Assembly (NCBI GenBank): GCA_028455995.1
Contig: JABELC010000005.1
Location: 62,001 to 126,000 of the forward strand
From: Scleromitrula shiraiana
Lineage: Eukaryota; Ascomycota; Leotiomycetes; Helotiales; Sclerotiniaceae
Direction of reading: 5' to 3'
Length of the DNA stretch: 64,000 nt
Made by a program: the position numbers and the translations under genes. Below the pieces are notes generated by a model. It ran no database searches. It had not been told where the DNA came from and saw only the letters and a program-made list of their open reading frames with translations. This document shows, one piece after another, positions 1 through 11,198 of the stretch. The stretch's first letter is position 1, and each line of letters starts with the position of its first letter.

Positions 1-3000
1 TAAGTTGCGTTGATACGTAGTATGGAGATAAGGTATGAAGCTATGGCATCATCACTAAACAAGCAGTGTAAGTAGCTTGCGGATAAGCCCATGGCTACAC
101 AGCATCGCAATACAGCTCACCTTTTTTGGGGTTCACTGTATTTTTCTTGTTACAAAGATCCATGTTGTTTTATGTACATGTTTGTGTAACAATGGCAAAT
201 GCGGAGGTATATCCATGTGTCACTCTCGAATCGAAATGCCATTACATTAAAATCGATATCTCAATCCAACGGAGAAGCCTCCGCTACCTACCCCTCGCAT
301 GATAAGTGGCCAGATAGCAATAGATAGCATGTTTATGGAATGGCATGCTTGGGTGTTAATTCATTGGTCTAGGCTACTTTCAGGGTTCTCTCTGCAGCCA
401 TGTAGCTGTACAGAGGTTGAAAACGAATCATCTTGAAGTGCAAACCGATCGATTTTTCCTAAGTACAGCCGTCTTTCAGTACTTTTTTGTGTAGACTCCC
501 CCTACCAATGATCTATACGGCACGGTGCAGAACCAATATCCAATGATTTTTCTCGGAAAGGACTCAAAATGCCTCATGACTGTACGATAAATCTAACCGT
601 TGCTGAGTCAAGTTTCAAAGCTACACGAAGGGCTGAACAGATATTGACTGATTTGATTGAACAATGAAAGCAGTCATTGAAAAGACCAGGAGACGTTTAT
701 AATTATGCCGCAGATGTTTGGACAGTCTGCGTAATTGAACAGGTTAATACCACCTAGATAGTACCAAACGTTGATAGTTCAACGATCCCTTGTCTGATAG
801 GTATCTTGTGGAAAAGTAGATATTGAACACATTTCACTTAGTTTATCGATTCTCATGTTCTAAACAATGTTTGACACTTGATCTATGTTCATATGTCAAC
901 TTCAAGCAGGTCTGAACCGGAACATTTTCGACCAAACATCGTAATCTCCGGCCCGAGAATGTGTATTCTAAATCAATATTAAACACAAAATCTGTGACAC
1001 CATTCCTCGAACGCAGGCAGTACTTGATCAAATCATGCAGTAATACCAATGATACGTCATGTCAAGCATGTCAAACAATTGGCAACCTTATATTTTGGGG
1101 GTTCTACATTTCCTAGAATCCGTCCAGTAAGTTTTCATTTACCACCCACCAATTTCATATCAGAATTAGGCGTTCAACAATTTAGTAGATATATAACGCA
1201 TTCAATCAAGATTATGATTTAAGGGAACATGATGTATCAGATAGAAGCTGATGCTCGAGTTTTTTTTTTATCAAAAGAAGGGATATCCTTTACTAATGTG
1301 GTGTACGATTTGTTACAAAAGATCGACAGAGTAGTGCTCTTCTTTTTATATCTAGAAGACCATTGCGAAATTGTATTTTATACCCGCGACTACCGTGCTC
1401 AAATGTGCACAGTTTCACTCAAATGTGTACGGCCTCTCCTCGTGAGCGTAGTAGTCGCACGAGTATGGTGACAACTCATCTCCTCAAGTTGACCCTGGAG
1501 TTGTTCAGTGGGAGCCAAGAACATGAGAATGCCATCACAGAAGTATCTCGTGGGCGAATCCCACCAGAGTTTCACTTATTTAAATTCAGAGTTTTCAGTT
1601 TCGCCGGGCAACCCCCAAGAATATCCATTATCTACTGTATTTCATCCCATTCATCTTAACAATGCATACAACAAGTCAATTGCTCTAATTGAACTGAGAA
1701 GAAGAATTCTGCCGAATATGTATGCCAAACTCCATTCCGCAGCAACTGTACTATTGCCGTTTACTCTGGAAGCTCCGATTTTAAGTTTTGAATGAACAAC
1801 GTGGGTTCTTACTTCATATCTACCAACGACTTAGTTGTTTTCTCGCATAGACAATGACATAGGGCATGACAGTATGAGATATAAGCCCAGGGAACAAAGA
1901 AGAATGGTTATAGTATTACTGATACCACACTACTTCAGGCCCCAGCCCTACATGGCTGTCAATAGATCATCGGTTTGATTGATGAGGCTCTCGGATTAGG
2001 ACCCGATATCGTTGGACGGAATGGGATTGTTGTAGGGCACCGTTTTTAAGTCGAGAATCTATGATACAAATGTAGCAATTCTCCTCCTAGATTTCATTCA
2101 GAAAAATAAAATTTGGTGGTTGAGCTCCGTATGAAAGACTGTAATGATCTTAAATTTAGATTCGAATTGATCTAACTGCTCCATGAAATTAGTTCAACCG
2201 TAGGATGTGAAATCTTAATTCAACCTCCTTGTATTCAATGCTCTGGGATTTGGATGCCAAGTGCATTTCAGTGGTTAGTAATCCATGAATATTGAGAGAT
2301 TTCTGTGATTTTGTTTCTTCTTGGATACTAAATCATTCTATATGTTGGGAGTTTCCTCAAGGTTTAGAACCTTTTTAATGCCTATTTCTCCATTGAAGTA
2401 GAGTTGCAAAATTGATACGACAGTCATATGATAACCCTACTTTGAGGATTAGGCTGGCTAAGATGTTTGATCTGCTTTCACTGTTTGATTCTGTCATTCG
2501 TGGAGGAAATTTGATTGTCTAGATCCATTCATGAAACCGAATAGGTCTAATAAATGTTTGATTTGCTTTTGAGGAATAAACACAAAGGTTTTGATTATCT
2601 TCGCAATATCTATGATCTTGATAAAAGCCTCGAAATCTCATTGCAAATGTGGCAGGCCATGGAACTGATAATGCCAAAGAATTAAGAATGAATTTAACAT
2701 ACTAACGTACTGCCCAAACGCAGGACAGTCTGCTAGTGAGGGGAAGCGAAATCTGATAATCTAATTCAGGCCATATGTCAACTCACTAGCCAGGACTCTT
2801 GAAAAAGACGGGTTGAAATGAAACTGTTCAACAGACAAGTTGACAAGCAGACAAGCAGACAAGCAGGAAAGAGCATAGCATCGGACACCATGCTAATAAA
2901 CTTATATAAATGAATGATGATTCACGAACGATTGAGCTATGACGATAGAGAGGGCTAACAAAAAGAAAAGACTTACAATTCCTATGTCGATATTAGAATT

Positions 3001-3434
3001 AAGGGAGCAGAGATAACTTTGGGGCTTTCCGGAGGGATAGATCAGAAGGGGAGATATGAGGGATATCGATGACAAGCTTTGATATTGTATGCTATCACGT
3101 GTATCACTAACGATAGTTCTACTCCATGATCTGATTTAACCAATTTTAGACGTCTACTGAGAACCGTTTCGTTCATAAATAAAGATTTTCAAAATATAAA
3201 CATTCAGACCAAAACATGTATAAGGATTTCGGCATCCCGATCACATGACAGATCATTGTCTCCGCATTCGTCTTATCTTAGCGTCAACTAAGTTATCGTT
3301 CCCCATTGAAATTCTCAAAGGAAATAATTTTTATTTCTTCGTTGCCCAGGTGGTTAATCATCCCTATGGACTTCCCCAACTAATACAAGAATCCGTCACA
3401 GTTGCATTGAATTCATAACTACAACTTGTAGAAA
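1..3434. other. AT-rich region without a recognised gene
   Basis: Only short open frames (under 100 codons) are present, and none resembles a known protein or is joined by convincing splice sites. A short direct repeat of an ACAAGCAG-like unit lies at about 2835-2866. The last 300 bases or so presumably hold the promoter of the gene starting at 3435. Nothing else is seen. Confidence 0.5.
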
Positions 3435-5282
3435 ATGTCTTCGACAACTGAATTCACAAGGTTACACATTACCCCACTCAATCCCAACCTCCTCACTACG
3501 ATAATACCTCCATCAATTCTACCAAATGCCAGAAATATCTCCTACCATTCTCCTCAAACTTTCCCCGAAAACGCCTACGGATTCGTCGACCTACCCACGA
3601 TGGACGCGGAGAAGCTCAAGAAGAAATTGCATGGCTCAATCTTGAAGGGCAACAAAATCCGAATCGAAAAAGCTCGGCCAGCGAAAGATTTCACGCCAAT
3701 AGTCGAACCAGAATTACCTCAAAAACCGCAAAAGGAAAGGAAAGATCCAACAAAGAAGCGAAAGCGCGGAGAGGAAACAATACCTGCTGTAGAGTTGAGG
3801 GATAGGAAGGTGAAGAGAGGTTGGAGCACACCTGCCGCCTCGTTAGGAAAGGCAAAGAAAGATTCGAAAGAGCTCAAAAATGTGGTCAAATCGAAATATA
3901 CTACGAATGAAGAGTGTTTATTCAAAACAATTATACCTCCGAATGTTGCCTCAGTCAACAAATCCTCCGGTGATTCGAAATCGAGCCGGAAGAGCAAGAA
4001 GGGGAAAGATACTGTTGTACATGAGTTTCAGAAAAGTACAAAATTTGCTACATTTTTGAGAAGTAGCAGTGGTGGTGAGAAATCGAAGGTGGCACATGAG
4101 TTTGTGGACGGTAAGGGCTGGGTAGATGAGGACGGCAATGTCATTGAGGAGGTAATTACGAAAGTCAGGAAGAACCCACAACCACAGAAGATTGAGAAGT
4201 CCAAGCAGGCAGAGACCATAGATAATGATAGTAGTGTTTCAGAGAAGGATAGCTCTTCAGAAGAAGACTCCTCGTCAGATGAATCAGAAGATGAGAAAGT
4301 GGGTATCAAGGATGTGAACCATACAGAGGAAGTCAAGGATAGCAGCAGTTCATCAGAGGCAGATAGTCCTTCTGAAGATGACTCTTCGTTAGACGAAGAT
4401 GAAACGCATGCTTTACCTGCAGTGATAAGACCGCCTTTAAAGTCTAGGGGGGAGAAAGATAAGGACAGCACCTCCAAATCAAAAAGCCCGTCCGTCGACT
4501 CTTTATCAGATGCCGAACCATCAGCTGATGAGGTATCGAATCAAGACACTGAGTCCTCTTCAGATTCATCATCAGACTCTTCAGATTCTGAAGCGGAATC
4601 CGAGCCTGACCCGATAGATCGAACTACTATAGAAACCATTTCTAAGGAGGACGCTACTCCCAATGAATCAACCAGCCTACCACCAATATTGAGCACAACA
4701 GTCGAATCCAAATCCACCCGACCAGCATCATCTTCCAGCCTAAGTATCGTCATACCCGACTCCGTCATGCACGCAACCCCCATCAGCACCGAAGTCCACC
4801 CCCTGGAAGCCTTATACAAACGACCCAAACCCTCCGATTCAGCCGACGCTCCCGAAACCAAAACCACCTCATTCAGCTTCTTTGAACCAGATGACGACGA
4901 AGACGATCAAGATCAAGAATCGTATCCTCTAACCCCTTTCTCCAAGAAAGACTTCGAATATAGAGGTATTCGGAGTGCGGCTCCTACCCCTGATACCGCG
5001 CACGCGAATAAGCGATTTACATGGCCTGGGAGTAAAGATGATGAGGACGGGGACGAGGATCAAGATATGGAGGAATCACCTACGCGATATGAGTCTACGA
5101 GTAAAGACGCGTCGAAATCGAAAGATGATATGTCGGGTGGAAGTGGAACAGCAGCAGAAAGTGATTTCCAGAAGTGGTTTTATGAGCATAGGGGGGAAAA
5201 TACAAGAGGGTGGAAGAAAAGGAGGAAGGCGGTTGCGAAGGAACAGCGTCATAGGGAGAATAAGAAGAGTCGTCGTAGTTAG
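3435..5282 (+). CDS. Nucleolar RNA-binding protein, NOP8/NOL8-like (RRM plus acidic/Ser-rich tail)
   Basis: A single-exon gene of 615 codons. Residues about 8-85 look like a divergent RRM: a beta strand TRLHITPL, then YGFVDLP, then GSILKGNKIRIEKARP, the form of the last RRM strand in Nop8/NOL8-type pre-60S factors. A Lys-rich segment follows (about 90-190). Residues about 270-400 are long runs of Ser, Asp and Glu resembling casein-kinase targets, as in SRP40/NOPP140-like nucleolar proteins. The C terminus (about 575-615) holds a short FYEHRGENTRGWKKRRK element and a basic tail ending KKSRRS, which would suit nucleolar targeting. The expected role, inferred, is 60S ribosome assembly. The ATG lies just after a GAAA context and no upstream in-frame ATG was seen. 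The coding strand is C-rich at about 4670-4890 and then G-rich to the stop. Gene call is firm; function is moderate. Confidence 0.8.
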   Translation: MSSTTEFTRLHITPLNPNLLTTIIPPSILPNARNISYHSPQTFPENAYGFVDLPTMDAEKLKKKLHGSILKGNKIRIEKARPAKDFTPIVEPELPQKPQKERKDPTKKRKRGEETIPAVELRDRKVKRGWSTPAASLGKAKKDSKELKNVVKSKYTTNEECLFKTIIPPNVASVNKSSGDSKSSRKSKKGKDTVVHEFQKSTKFATFLRSSSGGEKSKVAHEFVDGKGWVDEDGNVIEEVITKVRKNPQPQKIEKSKQAETIDNDSSVSEKDSSSEEDSSSDESEDEKVGIKDVNHTEEVKDSSSSSEADSPSEDDSSLDEDETHALPAVIRPPLKSRGEKDKDSTSKSKSPSVDSLSDAEPSADEVSNQDTESSSDSSSDSSDSEAESEPDPIDRTTIETISKEDATPNESTSLPPILSTTVESKSTRPASSSSLSIVIPDSVMHATPISTEVHPLEALYKRPKPSDSADAPETKTTSFSFFEPDDDEDDQDQESYPLTPFSKKDFEYRGIRSAAPTPDTAHANKRFTWPGSKDDEDGDEDQDMEESPTRYESTSKDASKSKDDMSGGSGTAAESDFQKWFYEHRGENTRGWKKRRKAVAKEQRHRENKKSRRS

Positions 5283-5749
5283 GTGGTGGGATGGATTTTA
5301 TGTATAAAGTTACCTTCTTAATTTATAGGTGATGGTCGAGGGTTGGGATCTAGTTGATCTATAATATAAAATTGATTGGATATCACATCACGTCAGATTC
5401 GTTGTGGAATTCCTGGATATTTGATTGAATATTGGTGTAGTTATGAAATGTCTGCATTGTGTTTTGATTCTTGGACTTCTGGTAGACAACCCTTCCAAAC
5501 CTCATCCCCAAACCCAACCCTTTACTCCTTCATTCCCCAAAACCAAAACAGACATATTATCCAAGTAACACAACATCCAAAATCCAACATCCATTGCCCA
5601 AGGAAATCCAATCAATGTCAATCAACCAGCTCAAACAAAACTCATCAGCATTGTTTTTTTCCTCCTCTTCTTTCTGAACTTTTCATACTATCTAGTAGTA
5701 TATCTTTTTATCCATCTCTTTGTCTATCTATTTCTATCCATTCCATCTC
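5283..5749. other. Convergent 3' spacer
   Basis: Space between the stop codons of two convergent genes. It is pyrimidine-rich on the + strand from about 5500 to 5750 (CCATC/TCTAT tracts). It should hold both 3' UTRs; no other feature is seen. Confidence 0.5.
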
Positions 5750-8430
5750 TTACAATCTAACTATCCTACATAAACAGCGGAGCGTCTCACGTTCATTCCC
5801 ATCATATACTGTGGCAGGTAAGGTCTCACCAGTCCCCTCATTCTCCCCACCCTCCTCATCCTCCTCGGAATCCGTCTCAGTATCGTAGAAATTTTCCCTC
5901 CGTGGGACTCTGGGTGGAGTTATCAATTGAGTTGGCCTCGCCCAAGATATAGATGTGCGAGAAGCGAAATGAATGGATGGAGTTTCTCGACGATGCGTGC
6001 GAGTCCGAGATGCAGAGCCCTGGAAAGAAGTTCGATGCATCAATCTCTCTGGAGCGTCAACATCAGTGATGATACGAGAAGAACCAGCGAGTCGAGCAAA
6101 TGGGGATGGAGCTGAGCGTAGTTCTTCTTGATAATTAGTAGGAAGAGGCCGACAGTAGTTCTCTGGATCGTCATCATGGAGTTCAGTGTTCTCAAGCGTG
6201 GACTCCTCTTCTGCACTAAATGCAGGTATGTGTCTACTTGGTACAAGTACGGTTGGTCGCCGTGCTGATCTGGATCTGATCGCAACTGGGATAAATGAGG
6301 GCTGGGTCAGTTCGACTGGTGATGAGAACGGTGACACATCAGCAGAGCCCGCAGACTCACCACCCGCACGACGATCTAACAAAGCTTGTCGTCGGCGAGC
6401 TCGACGAAGAGCTGCTATGCTTTGCTCTGGTTCAGGAATATATTGCGCTACAGCCTGAGGAATCGGGATTCTGGGATTAAATTGTTGACTGTGTGTGTGC
6501 AATTGATGTTCCAGTCTTCCTAACCGCCCCACTGTGTTTATGCGACTTATAGCTTCGCTGCTATCTCTATCCTCATATACAGCTGTAGTATTGATGGCAG
6601 AGAAGTTGGGACTAGGATGACTTGCTTCTACATGTCCAGATGTTTCATGGGGTTGTTCGTCTCGAGTGCGACTGTTTGATGGGGAGTTGTGAGAAGGGTT
6701 GAAACCTGCCGCATGACCGAGGTGGCTGAGATCAACAGGGAACTAGAGATAGCACAATTGTTAGTGTTAGGCTAGAAGAAGTGGACAAGGAGCGGGTTAC
6801 AAGCGGGGCAAAAGCGAGGAAGCGGAAGAGAAACAGTGGATGCAGCTGAAGATTAAAAAACACTTACGGAAGGATCGGCAACAAGCCCAGTCTCTCCAGT
6901 TAACACAGAGAGAGCAAGGCTGCGGTGGTTCCCGGCCAGAAGCGGACTGTCGCGAGTATGAGTAGTGACAGTTGATCTTGGCTCGAGATTCTGGAATCCT
7001 CCACGCGGACTTTCTTCTCGTATTGTCGGCGAGTGAACAGTTGGGGATGCAGCTGAAATCCTCTGCCGTACTGGAGTTCGAGCTCTATGAGGTGAGGGAT
7101 TATTGGGGCGAGGTTGAAATGGCGCTCGTTGAACCAACTGAGCTTGCGGACGATCGACATGTGCCGCGGGAAAATGGTTGTAATTATACACCGACGGCTG
7201 TTGTGATGTAGCAAGGTGGGTAGGTGTGACTGGACTATCAATTGATGCCCGTCTTATCGAGCGAGGGTTATTGTACCCTCCTCCTGCGTGTAATTCAGCA
7301 CACTCAAACCCATTTGAGTCCACATCACGAACAGCCGAAGGTAATTGTAAAGACGAGTGAATTGGAGTATCTGCAGCTACTCCAAACCCCGCACGAGAAC
7401 CACGAGGAACTCGAGGAATAAGCCGGCCACCAACCAACTCAAAAGCTCGAGGTCCACCTGTGAGATGGCTTTCCTCATCGTCAATCTCATGTGTGCCTAT
7501 TCTCGATCGAAAACCTCCAGTAGGGCGACGGGCAAGTTTCCCAGTGACCTGCAGGAGGAAGATTACGATAACACCACCGACGAAGGCAATAATGCCAGCC
7601 ACAAGCGCAATACGCATGTTACTGAGCACTGATTCGCTTGCACTCCTATCAGTGGGCGAGTCCCGGTTGACAATCAAGTATCCACCAGCTATGCAAGTAG
7701 CAGCAAACCCCAATTGAACAACGACGAGAAGAACGTAACCGAACCATGTCAGGTTTCGGAACCAATGCCAGATACCCGTTGTATTCGATCGATGGCGTGG
7801 AGGATTACGACTTGTCAAATGAGGATTGTCGGATGCGGCTCGTATTGCGGCCTCACGCCGACGCTCGTAAGCAAGTCGTTCTTCTTGTCGACGAGCGCTT
7901 GCCAGGGCTCGTCGAGCTGCGCGAGTTGACGCCACTGTACGTGGTGGCAACTCCGCCGGGAACGATGATTTTGATACGGCGACGGGAGTGAGAGAAGGGG
8001 GAGTAGCGGCGTAAACGAGGGTTCTCTGGGTGTCGTCGTTCCCATAGTCGAACTTTCCTGTCTCGTCAAAAGGATTCCTGCGTCTCTCCGAGTCGGGTGT
8101 TGGTGCCGAAGGTCTCTGATAACGCGTAGGTGAAGATTCTTCTTCTCCTACACGTGGAGGCAACGACGTCAAACTGCGACCTACATCATTAGTCTGTCCA
8201 ACATAAGAGAGTGACTGGTTGAAAACTCGAGGCGCAGGGGAGTGTGGCGAGTGCGGAGAGATGGGGGATGAAGAAGCCGAGACGTTTGACGGATTTTGAG
8301 ATGAATCCGTTCGTACTTGCCCAGCAGACCTTCGAGTAGTAGCTGCAGCCACAATACTCTGCAGTTGCTGGGCGTACGGAGCCCGAGGGTTATTCAAACC
8401 AGCTAAGGCTGGTGGTGGTCCATTTTCCAT
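5750..8430 (-). CDS. Large protein with two central transmembrane helices, function unknown
   Basis: Two exons on the minus strand: 8430-6868 (521 codons) and 6742-5750, giving 851 aa. The donor is GTAAGT just after a Pro-Ser codon pair and the acceptor is CTCTAG; phase is 0 and the frame stays open throughout. The open frame extends 13 codons upstream to a GTG, but the first ATG (MENGPPP) is taken as the start. Residues 1-220 are Ser/Pro/Arg-rich and probably disordered, with a basic coiled segment (about 165-205). Two hydrophobic helices follow at about 231-255 (YVLLVVVQLGFAATCIAGGY) and 272-295 (ALVAGIIAFVGGVIVIFLLQ). The long remainder is hydrophilic, with an acidic stretch near the C terminus (DTETDSEEDEEGG). 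I do not recognise the family. The two helices with long cytosol-like arms would suit an ER or nuclear-envelope membrane protein, but that is a guess. Confidence 0.75.
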
Positions 8431-8970
8431 AATATTAAATCTAAAGGACCCATAGAGAGAGGGAGCCACAGCAAATTGAAGTTGTCCGAAGAACTAAAAT
8501 TCAACAAGAGGTTATTCCAAGATCTGAACCAGGCGGGGAAGAAGGTAAATACTATTATTAAAAGGATGTTCGTGAAGTTGAATGAAAGAGCAAAACTTTG
8601 ATAAAGAGCAAGAAAAGAATCTAATTGGATCACTTGTAAGTTATTACAATGATAATTGTGCGATAATGGTTGTTATTCTGCTATGTTCTTGAAAAAAGTA
8701 GCTGGGGAAAGCCAGCACAATTTAAACAACCCAGACGCGACAGCAACGTGAAAAACTAGACTCCAACCGAGATTTTACACGCTCCCAATTGGTCGGCCAT
8801 TCAATACTTGTTGATTGTAGATGAATGGTCCAAAGTGATTAAATCGAGTGAATATGTGCGGAGTTTTAGACCTGAGGTCGGCATGGCGGAAAACATGGAG
8901 GATCATCTGAGTGGGTATTGCAGAAACTAGAAGAGGTAATGAATACTCTCTTTCAAGTCGTCGCCAATTA
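8431..8970. other. Upstream region of the two-TM protein gene
   Basis: 540 bases between the start of the 851-aa gene and the stop of the small membrane protein gene, both on the minus strand. A 5' UTR and promoter are expected here. No specific motif can be supported. Confidence 0.4.
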
Positions 8971-9486
8971 TCAATCCGTGTTATTTTTAGACATTATAGC
9001 TTCTTGCTCAGCGTTGTTTGAAGTTTGTGAAACGATCCCCATCTCGTGAAGATACTGTGCCTTGTGACTGACATCTTGTTCTTGGAGATATCGATGAATA
9101 TTCCTTAGACTCCAAGCCACAGCTGTGGTAATAGTCAGATATAAGATAACCCGAACTATCAATTGCGGGTTATTCGTGGCGAAGTAGGAGTATAATCTAC
9201 CTCTATCTGAGGATATATTAAATCAATATTCAACCATTCACCCCGAGGTAGAATTTTGACATACCACATGTGATAATGGTCCCCAATTCTTCGAGACAAG
9301 GTAGGATACTAACTTGGTTGATTTAGCAGTATATAGAATCGTCTTATCCTATTTACTACTAGACGTTAGCTCTCGATTCCGTCAAAGTTCAGCCAATACT
9401 TACTACTATCACCTGAGCATATTCAACTCCCGTCTCCTCCTCCAAAAGTATTCTGATCTTTTTATGAATTGGTGCTCGTCAGACAT
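8971..9486 (-). CDS. Small single-pass membrane protein (117 aa), unrecognised
   Basis: Not visible as one open frame; assembled from three exons, 9486-9413, 9308-9265 and 9206-8971. Splice signals are GTGATA...TTAG and GTATGT...CTCAG, and all phases agree, giving 117 codons plus a stop. The protein begins MSDEHQF with a strongly basic patch (WRRRRE, about residues 15-20). A hydrophobic helix follows (LIVRVILYLTITTAVAWSL, about 55-75), then a hydrophilic tail with LHEMGIV. A basic N terminus and one helix fit a small mitochondrial or ER membrane protein, but no family is recognised. The first donor is weak: a better GTAAGT lies 14 nt further on but would include an in-frame TGA. The exon 3 frame and helix are the best-supported parts. 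Confidence 0.5.
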
Positions 9487-11198
9487 GGTCTATATAACCG
9501 TTATAGCTACCATTCCCAAATAGATTAAGGCCGTAAACAAACCGGATGCACTCACACCTTTGTTACAAGTCCACAATCATCTAGACATGACAAAGCACAT
9601 ACTCAATCTTTGACTTTGCTAGCATGTTTTGATATACTAGCAAATGCTGTGTTTGAATGGGTGCACGATTGCTTCTGGCCTAGGTAGTCGCAGTTATAGC
9701 AGTTGATATCTTTATTAATATAGATTGTTGTAGTTTCCACAACCCCATAATTGCTTTTGTCCAATAGATTGACATTTAATCCATTGAATTCTGACTAGCC
9801 GTCATACTGTTGCCAACGCTCAAAAAAAAGGATTATTATTGTACCTTCAGAACTTGTTTGTTTGATCAAATAGATTGCTGTTTTTTGTTTTGTTTTCTTG
9901 TTTTTCCCGTTGATTGCGTAACCTTTCCAACTATAGTCCACTACTTAGAATTCGCAAATATTGGTTTGCTAACTATACCAAGAAAGTATAGATTCTCTGC
10001 TCTTTTTATCTGATGAATTGACATGCGTTGAGGAGGTGCTAACTTACATTATCTCTTGCCGTAAATTGAAGAGGGTTGGGCTGTTCTGCTATCTTACAAC
10101 TCGCTCCTGTTGGACTTTCCAAACAGGGTATTACAAAATATTACAAATCTGTTGTTATTAGTCGCCCGAACATTATGAAAGAGTATTAGATAAATATAAT
10201 CGACTTACATTATGTAACCCCTCATACTTTTATTCATGCACCCGTTCATCTATACCCTCCTATTTGAAAACCAAAAGAACTCAATATCTCGCTGTTCTCG
10301 TTTGACAAAATCCAATTCAAGCTACCATCCGCATGTAGATAGCCCGTGCATATTTCAATGCCAAACAATATCCTTCCCCCTCCACCCGTCCAAATTCGAT
10401 CCAAACTCCATATCCACCACCACCATCACCGTACCTCCCTACCATATCCACCTCACCCCACATCAAAAGGCAGAAATAAGAAAGATCAATAGAAAAGCAA
10501 AACAAACTCGAAAAGCAGTAGAGTCTACCTTTCAACTCATGACTTCATGAATCCATGTAAACCCATATATGTTTTGACTGTCTAGTCATAACAACACCAT
10601 ATCAAATCACATCACATCATAGCATAGCCCATCAAGGATTGAGAAACCCCTCTCCTTCCACCGCCTCAGTCTCAAATCTTACCAATATTCTCGGGAAATT
10701 CCCACATTGATCATACTCTTCACATTCTCATTCTCTTTCGTCTCATCTTATTCTATTCCATCTCGTCCCGAAGAAGACCGAAGCTCTCAATTACTGTAAA
10801 CCGTATCATCTCATCTCGTTCCATACTCTGGCCCCATGCCTCGCAACAATTCTCTTTTTGTCCAAAACCAAGAAACGAAGTTAAAACCTAAAATAAAACA
10901 GAGAAGTGTATAATTCTATTCCAATACCAATTCTAGCCACCCATCAACCTTTGTTCCCCGCTCCCCTCCCTGCCCTTCCCTCCGCTCTCCTTCTTCCAAC
11001 GCCAATAATGTTTATGTATTCTCTCTTCTACTTACCCATTCATTCGTTCATCCAATAGTTGCCAATATCCATACTATACACATAAAATAAAATACAGAGA
11101 ATAGTACCATTCATCTCCTGCAACATGAAAATAGAAAGATCTAAAATGGCCCCAAGGAAGGAGTACTAAGCATTGTCTTTCTCTCAGTTCAGACAGAC
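9487..11198. other. Long spacer with pyrimidine-rich tracts
   Basis: Lies between the 117-aa gene and the stop of the ABC1-kinase gene. The + strand is rich in C and T from about 10370 to 11060 (purine-rich on the minus, sense strand), consistent with a long 3' UTR of the kinase gene. A 104-codon frame at 10236-10550 lacks coding character. No gene is supported. Confidence 0.45.

Noticed and set aside
4028..4477. A 149-codon Ser-rich minus-strand frame
   Set aside because: Antisense shadow of the acidic Ser-rich region of the NOP8-like gene.
10236..10550. A 104-codon + frame
   Set aside because: Lies in pyrimidine-rich sequence probably antisense to the kinase 3' UTR; no recognisable motif.
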